From: an uncultured Clostridia bacterium
Lineage (GTDB): Bacteria > Bacillota > Clostridia > Christensenellales > CAAEEZ01
NCBI GenBank assembly: GCA_934365195.1
Contig: CAKRNA010000006.1
Location: forward strand, 62,001-126,000
Direction: 5' to 3'
Length of the DNA: 64,000 bases
Made by a program: the position numbers and the translations under genes. This document shows, piece after piece, positions 59,553 through 64,000 of the stretch. How positions within the stretch are numbered: the stretch's first letter is position 1; every line of letters begins with the position of its first letter. The notes beneath the pieces are model-generated. The model ran no database searches, had not been told where the DNA came from, and worked only from the letters and a program-made list of their open reading frames with translations.

Positions 59553-60214
59553 TAAAAGCGGTAATTTTCGATATGGACGGCGTGCTGTTAGACACCGAGC
59601 GCATGATGTCGGAGTGTTATTTTGACTTGCTTACAAAAATGGGGCTACCTAACGCTAAGGAAATAGTGCAAGAAAATTTGGGAATTGCCGGCTGCGAAAT
59701 TCAAAGGCGTATGGGCGAAAGGTTTGGCAGCGAAAAGGCGGGCAAAAAGTTTTACAATAAGTTTTGCAAAACGTACGTAAAAAGGCTAATTTTAGAGGGT
59801 TTCCCCGTAAAAGAGGGTGTTAAGGAGACTCTTAGTTACCTTAAAGAGAAGGGTTATACCTTAGCCGTTGCCTCCACAACCGACACCGTGCTAGTAAAAA
59901 TTACTCTAACTTTAAGCGGACTAAGAAAGTATTTTGATAGCGTCACGGGTGGCACGGACGTAAAAAACCGCAAGCCTGCCCCTGACGTGTACTTAAAAAG
60001 TATGGAGAAGATAGGCAAAACAAAGGACGAGTGCTACGCTGTGGAGGATTCCAACGTGGGAGTAAAAGCGGCAATATCGTCAGGGATAAAAACCATAATT
60101 ATTCCCGACCTAATTATGCCAAATGAGGAAAACACAAACAGGGCGTTCAGAATTTTTAACAATATGGACGAACTATTACAGTTTTTTAAAAAGGAAAACG
60201 AAGAGCCAAATTAA
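59549..60214 (+). CDS. HAD-superfamily hydrolase, beta-phosphoglucomutase-like
   Basis: A 221-residue HAD enzyme. Motif I FDMDGVLLDTERMM with the nucleophile Asp near residue 8-10; AVASTTDTVLVKI as motif II; KPAPDVYLKSM as motif III; and EDSNVGVKAAISSG as motif IV. The pattern suits the beta-PGM or phosphatase subgroup. Overlap ATGA with the phosphatase gene shows coupling. Substrate unknown. The terminator hairpin includes its stop codon in the loop. Confidence 0.88.
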   Translation: MIKAVIFDMDGVLLDTERMMSECYFDLLTKMGLPNAKEIVQENLGIAGCEIQRRMGERFGSEKAGKKFYNKFCKTYVKRLILEGFPVKEGVKETLSYLKEKGYTLAVASTTDTVLVKITLTLSGLRKYFDSVTGGTDVKNRKPAPDVYLKSMEKIGKTKDECYAVEDSNVGVKAAISSGIKTIIIPDLIMPNEENTNRAFRIFNNMDELLQFFKKENEEPN

Positions 60215-60230
60215 AGGCTCTTTTTTATTA
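60199..60230 (+). terminator. LMW-PTP-HAD terminator
   Basis: AAGAGCC (60201-60207) pairs with GGCTCTT (60215-60221), then T; the HAD stop codon lies in the loop. Confidence 0.85.
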
Positions 60231-60558
60231 AGTTATATTTTTAAATAATATATTTACCATTTTTAGTAGCGTTTTAGCAGCGAGTTTATGGCTAAGATTT
60301 TAAAAAGATAGAAGTAAGCAAAAAATTGCTTTTTAATTATTTTTAAAAATTGCGCTATCTTTAAAACAAAAAAACAAAAACATTAAAATTAAAAAACCAC
60401 AAAACGAAAACAGATAGAAGAGGTTTTAAAAGCGGATAACCCTAGCAATTTGGTTTGATAAAAAAAGTAAAAATCAAGGCGAAAACAATAAAAAATCCGA
60501 TAAAAAGTGCATATTAGTAGATTTTTGTGGAAAAACTTTTATAAAAGGCTGAAAACGA
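60231..60558. other. Gene-free AT-rich spacer before adhE
   Basis: About 330 bases, rich in A-runs (AAAACAAAAAC, AAAAGC). No reading frame with a ribosome binding site and no structured RNA that I can recognise. It could hold curved DNA upstream of the adhE promoter (inference). Confidence 0.55.
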
Positions 60559-60621
60559 TTGTTAATTAGTTGACAAAGTGTATGCAAATGGTATATAGTG
60601 ATATTGTTAATTTTTTAACAG
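60559..60621 (+). promoter_or_regulatory. adhE promoter with two Rex-type operators
   Basis: TTGTTAATTAGTTGACAA (60559-60576) and TTGTTAATTTTTTAACAG (60604-60621) match the Rex consensus TTGTTAANNNNTTAACAA in 13 and 13 of 14 fixed positions. The first overlaps the -35 TTGACA (60570-60575); the second lies just after the -10 TATAGT (60594-60599). Rex binding at low NADH/NAD would block the promoter. Confidence 0.85.
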
Positions 60622-60654
60622 CGGAAAAAGACAATAATTTTTTAGGAGATATAT

Positions 60655-63252
60655 ATGAAAGATTTTGTAGTGAACAACGAAGAAAGTTTACAAGAAATGC
60701 TTAGAAGAGTTAGAGAGGCTCAAAGGAAATATGCTACCTACACGCAAGAGCAAGTAGACAAAATTTTCTACGAGGCTGCTATGGCTGCAAACAAGGCAAG
60801 GATTCCTCTTGCTAAGATGGCAGTTGAAGAAACGGGTATGGGTATTGTTGAAGATAAAGTTATCAAAAATAACTACGCTGCAGAGTATATCTACAACGCT
60901 TACAAACACACCAGAACCTGCGGAGTGCTAGAAGAGGACGACGGATTTGGTTATATGAAAATTGCAGAGCCTATCGGCGTAATCGCTGCGGTTATCCCTA
61001 CCACGAACCCGACTTCTACCGCAATATTTAAGGCGCTTCTTGCTTTAAAAACTCGTAACGGCTTGATTTTCTCGCCACACCCAAGAGCAAAAAATTGCAC
61101 GATTGCAGCAGGTAAATTAGTGCTTGAAGCAGCAGTTAAGGCAGGTGCTCCTGAGGATATTATCGGCTGGATTGACGAGCCAAGCGTTCCGCTAAGCAAC
61201 TTTATTATGAAAGAGGCAGATATCATTCTTGCAACCGGTGGTCCGGGCATGGTTAAGGCTGCTTATAGTTCAGGTAAGCCTGCAGTCGGCGTTGGCGCAG
61301 GTAACACCCCTGCAATTATCGACGAATCTGCAAATATCGAACTTGCCGTAAACTCTATCCTACTTTCAAAAACTTTTGATAACGGTATGATTTGTGCGTC
61401 AGAGCAATCTTGTATCGTAGACAAAAAGATTTACGATAAGGTTAAAAAAGAGTTTAGTAAGAGGGGCGCATACTTCTTAAAGGACGACGAAATCGACAAA
61501 GTAAGAAAAACCATTTTGATAAACGGCGCATTGAACGCAAAAATCGTTGGTCAATCTGCATATAATATCGCAAAACTAGCCGGCGTTGAAGTTCCTGAGA
61601 GCGCAAAAGTGCTAATCGGCGAGGTAGAAAGCGTGGAAATCGAGGAAGAATTTGCACACGAGAAACTTAGCCCGGTACTTGCTATGTACAAGAGCGACAA
61701 CTTCGACGACGCTGTAAACAAGGCTGAAAAACTTATTGCCGACGGTGGCTACGGTCACACCTCTAGCGTGTACCTTGACGAGCACACCGAGGACGAAAAA
61801 TTACACAAATTCTACGCAAGAATGAAAACTTGCAGAGTACTTGTCAATACCCCTTCTTCTCAAGGCGGTATCGGTGACTTGTACAACTTCAAACTTGCTC
61901 CTAGCCTTACTCTTGGTTGTGGTTCTTGGGGCGGAAATAGTGTAAGCGAAAACGTTGGCGTAAAACATTTAATCAATATTAAGACCGTTGCTAAAAGGAG
62001 AGAAAATATGTTGTGGTTTAGAGCACCGGAAAAAGTATACTTCAAGAGAGGCTCTTTGAAAGTTGCTTTGGACGAACTAAAAGCAGTTATGGGCAAAAAG
62101 AGAGCGTTTATCGTAACCGATAAATTCTTGTACGAGAACGGATACACTAAAAACATTACCGAAAAATTAGAGGAAATGGGCATCGATTACGAAGTATTCA
62201 GCAGCGTTACCCCTGATCCTACTTTAACTTGCGCTAAGGAAGGTGCTAAAATTATGACCGCTTTCAAGCCTGACGTAATTATCTCTGTCGGCGGTGGTTC
62301 TCCTATGGACGCAGGTAAAATTATGTGGGTTATGTACGAGCACCCTGAAATCGAGTTCGAAGACCTTGCAATGAGATTTATGGATATTCGTAAGAGGGTG
62401 TACACCTTCCCTAAGATGGGCGAAAAGGCTTACTTTATCGCTATCCCAACCACAGCAGGTACAGGTAGTGAGGTTACTCCGTTCGCCGTTATTACCGACG
62501 ACAGAACGGGTACTAAATATCCGCTTGCAGACTATCAACTAATGCCTAATATGGCAATTATCGACGCTGACCTTATGAGAAATATCCCAAGAGGACTAAC
62601 CAGCGCATCAGGTATCGACGCTTTAACCCACGCTTTAGAGGCTATTGCAAGCATGATGGCTACCGACTACACCGACGGCTTGGCATTAAAGGCTATCAAA
62701 CTAATATTCGAATACCTACCTAGAGCATACGAACTAGGCAAAGACGATATGGAGGCAAGAGAGAGAATGGCAAACGCAAGTACCCTTGCAGGTATGGCTT
62801 TTGCAAACGCATTCCTTGGCGTATGTCACTCTATGGCTCACAAACTAGGCGCATACTTCCACATTCCTCACGGCGTAGCAAACGCACTTATGATTGACGA
62901 AGTTATCCGCTTCAACGCAAGTGACGCTCCTGCTAAAATGGGTACGTTCCCTCAATACGCTTTCCCTAACTGTAAACGTCGTTATGCAGAGATTGCCGAG
63001 AACCTAGGCTTAACAGGAAAAACTGACGATGAAAAAATTGAGAAATTAATTGCTAAAATCGACGAATTAAAGAGTATAATAAAATTACCAAGAACTATTA
63101 AAGAGTTCGGCGTAGACGAAACGGAGTTTTTGGAAAGACTTGATCAAATGACCGAAGACGCATTCGACGATCAATGTACAGGCGCAAACCCTCGTTATCC
63201 ACTAATGAAGGAAATCAAACAAATGTATTTGAATGCTTACTACGGCAAATAA
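60655..63252 (+). CDS. adhE: Bifunctional acetaldehyde-CoA/alcohol dehydrogenase
   Basis: An 865-residue fermentation enzyme that reduces acetyl-CoA to ethanol by acetaldehyde. The N-terminal aldehyde dehydrogenase domain (about 1-440) has catalytic Cys247 in FDNGMICASEQSCIV; the C-terminal iron-dependent alcohol dehydrogenase (about 450-865) has GGGSPMDAGKIMW and the metal-binding region CHSMAHKLGAYFHIPHGVAN. Length is typical. The AGGAG ribosome binding site is 8 bases ahead of ATG. Two Rex operators upstream indicate redox control. A kinase-like gene follows by 9 bases, so they may be co-expressed. Confidence 0.98.
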   Translation: MKDFVVNNEESLQEMLRRVREAQRKYATYTQEQVDKIFYEAAMAANKARIPLAKMAVEETGMGIVEDKVIKNNYAAEYIYNAYKHTRTCGVLEEDDGFGYMKIAEPIGVIAAVIPTTNPTSTAIFKALLALKTRNGLIFSPHPRAKNCTIAAGKLVLEAAVKAGAPEDIIGWIDEPSVPLSNFIMKEADIILATGGPGMVKAAYSSGKPAVGVGAGNTPAIIDESANIELAVNSILLSKTFDNGMICASEQSCIVDKKIYDKVKKEFSKRGAYFLKDDEIDKVRKTILINGALNAKIVGQSAYNIAKLAGVEVPESAKVLIGEVESVEIEEEFAHEKLSPVLAMYKSDNFDDAVNKAEKLIADGGYGHTSSVYLDEHTEDEKLHKFYARMKTCRVLVNTPSSQGGIGDLYNFKLAPSLTLGCGSWGGNSVSENVGVKHLINIKTVAKRRENMLWFRAPEKVYFKRGSLKVALDELKAVMGKKRAFIVTDKFLYENGYTKNITEKLEEMGIDYEVFSSVTPDPTLTCAKEGAKIMTAFKPDVIISVGGGSPMDAGKIMWVMYEHPEIEFEDLAMRFMDIRKRVYTFPKMGEKAYFIAIPTTAGTGSEVTPFAVITDDRTGTKYPLADYQLMPNMAIIDADLMRNIPRGLTSASGIDALTHALEAIASMMATDYTDGLALKAIKLIFEYLPRAYELGKDDMEARERMANASTLAGMAFANAFLGVCHSMAHKLGAYFHIPHGVANALMIDEVIRFNASDAPAKMGTFPQYAFPNCKRRYAEIAENLGLTGKTDDEKIEKLIAKIDELKSIIKLPRTIKEFGVDETEFLERLDQMTEDAFDDQCTGANPRYPLMKEIKQMYLNAYYGK

Positions 63253-63261
63253 GGAGGAAAA

Positions 63262-64000
63262 ATGGAACTAAAAAAAGTTGTTGCTAAAAGAAGCAATAAA
63301 ACCATCTACAAATCGGGAGATAATTGCGTAAAAGTTTTCTCCGAGGAATTCAAACATTCCGACGTGTTGAACGAGGCGCTTAACCACGCAAGAGCAGTTG
63401 AAACGGGACTTCTAGTACCTCAAATTAAAGACGTTGGTGTAATAGAAGGCGAAAAATGGGGCATCGTTACCGAGTACGTTGAGGGCAAAACCTTGTCTGC
63501 TTTGTTTAAGGAGAACCCTGATAAAATCGACGAGTACCTTGAAAATTTCGTTGACCTACAATTAGAAATACATTCTAAAAAGTCACCTTTACTAAACAAA
63601 TTAAAGGATAAAATGACAAGAAAAATCGACGAAACCACTTTCGACGCTACCACAAGATACGAATTAAAAATGCGTCTTGACAGCATGCCGAAGCACGATA
63701 AAGTTTGCCACGGTGACTTCACGCCAAGCAACATTATCGTAAACGATAAGGGTTGGTACGTTATCGACTGGTCACACGCAACCCAAGGTAACGCAAGTGC
63801 AGACGTTGCAAGAACCTACCTAATCTTCAACCTAAACTACAACGAGGAGATTGCTAACAAATATCTTGATATTTTCTGCAAAAAGAGTGACACGGCAAAA
63901 CAATACGTTTTAAAATGGTTGCCTATAGTTGCTGCTAGTCAATCGGTAAAAGGCAATAAGGAAGAAAGAGACTTCTTGGCAAAATGGGTAGACGTAGTAG
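63262..64000 (+). CDS. APH-fold kinase, 3'-truncated by the window edge
   Basis: At least 246 residues of an aminoglycoside-phosphotransferase/choline-kinase fold protein. The start ATG 63262 follows AAGGAGGA. The N-lobe is NKTIYKSGDNCVKVF; the catalytic loop is HGDFTPSN (150-157) and the metal-binding Asp169 is in YVIDWSHA. The hinge is IVTEYVEGKTLS. Substrates of this fold include sugars, choline, homoserine and antibiotics; placement after adhE does not decide it, so resistance should not be assumed. The stop codon lies outside the window. Confidence 0.8.
   Translation, partial: MELKKVVAKRSNKTIYKSGDNCVKVFSEEFKHSDVLNEALNHARAVETGLLVPQIKDVGVIEGEKWGIVTEYVEGKTLSALFKENPDKIDEYLENFVDLQLEIHSKKSPLLNKLKDKMTRKIDETTFDATTRYELKMRLDSMPKHDKVCHGDFTPSNIIVNDKGWYVIDWSHATQGNASADVARTYLIFNLNYNEEIANKYLDIFCKKSDTAKQYVLKWLPIVAASQSVKGNKEERDFLAKWVDVV

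Noticed and set aside
63262..64000. Aminoglycoside resistance gene
   Set aside because: Only the general APH fold is visible; the fold covers many small-molecule kinases, so resistance is not supported.

Overview
The window comes from a low-GC, Gram-positive-type bacterium, most likely an uncultured Clostridia-like member of the Bacillota. The evidence is the origin-region gene set (dnaA, dnaN, recF, gyrB, gyrA; rpmH-rnpA-yidD-yidC-jag-mnmE-mnmG; parA, parB, rsmG), AGGAGG-type ribosome binding sites, a T-box leader, LuxS, a YyaC-type protein, Rex-like operators and a fermentative AdhE. I can argue the phylum but not the genus. TGA is used as a normal stop.

Layout. Positions 1-8.9 kb hold the 3' part of ychF, then on the minus strand a GH13 alpha-glucosidase, gyrA, gyrB and recF. 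dnaA and dnaN run on the plus strand at 9.0-11.7 kb, with DnaA boxes between them. A tRNA-Glu(CTC), a BspA-type lipoprotein, parB, parA and rsmG follow on the minus strand to 15.8 kb. An mtnN-luxS operon (activated methyl cycle, AI-2), a 497-bp element with long inverted repeats and a second lipoprotein lie at 15.9-18.8 kb.

From 18.76 to 24.49 kb there is no convincing gene. This 5.7-kb AT-rich region carries a perfect 16-base parS, two weaker parS-like sites, three co-oriented DnaA boxes about 70 bases away, and several families of diverged direct repeats. In the lines I counted, the plus strand becomes clearly G-richer than C-rich from about 20 kb on. I read this as the likely chromosome origin and centromere, or a second part of it. 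It sits about 9 kb from the dnaA-dnaN boxes. The usual mnmE-mnmG-rsmG-parA-parB cluster is split, with its halves pointing away from this region on both sides.

At 24.5-28.6 kb lie two arrays of four tandem paralogues each, both of unknown function, with a TnpV-like gene between them. A strong extended -10 promoter stands before the first array, and copies 1-3 of the second array each have their own promoter. An exact 23-base direct repeat flanks the whole cassette. This is the least explained and most interesting part of the window.

From 29.1 kb the plus strand carries rpmH to mnmG (ribosome, RNase P, membrane insertion, tRNA modification). Beyond that come a TetR regulator divergent from a GT4 glycosyltransferase, ftsH, yyaC, a CvpA-like/repeat-protein pair, a GNAT acetyltransferase, T-box-controlled cysS, a LysR regulator divergent from citrate synthase, a purine permease, leuS-serS, a GH27-GH2 glycosidase operon, a YbjQ pair, a HAD-YqeY-RidA run, a LMW phosphatase-HAD pair, Rex-controlled adhE and the start of an APH-fold kinase. 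Together they suggest an anaerobic, sugar-fermenting, probably gut-associated lifestyle (inference).
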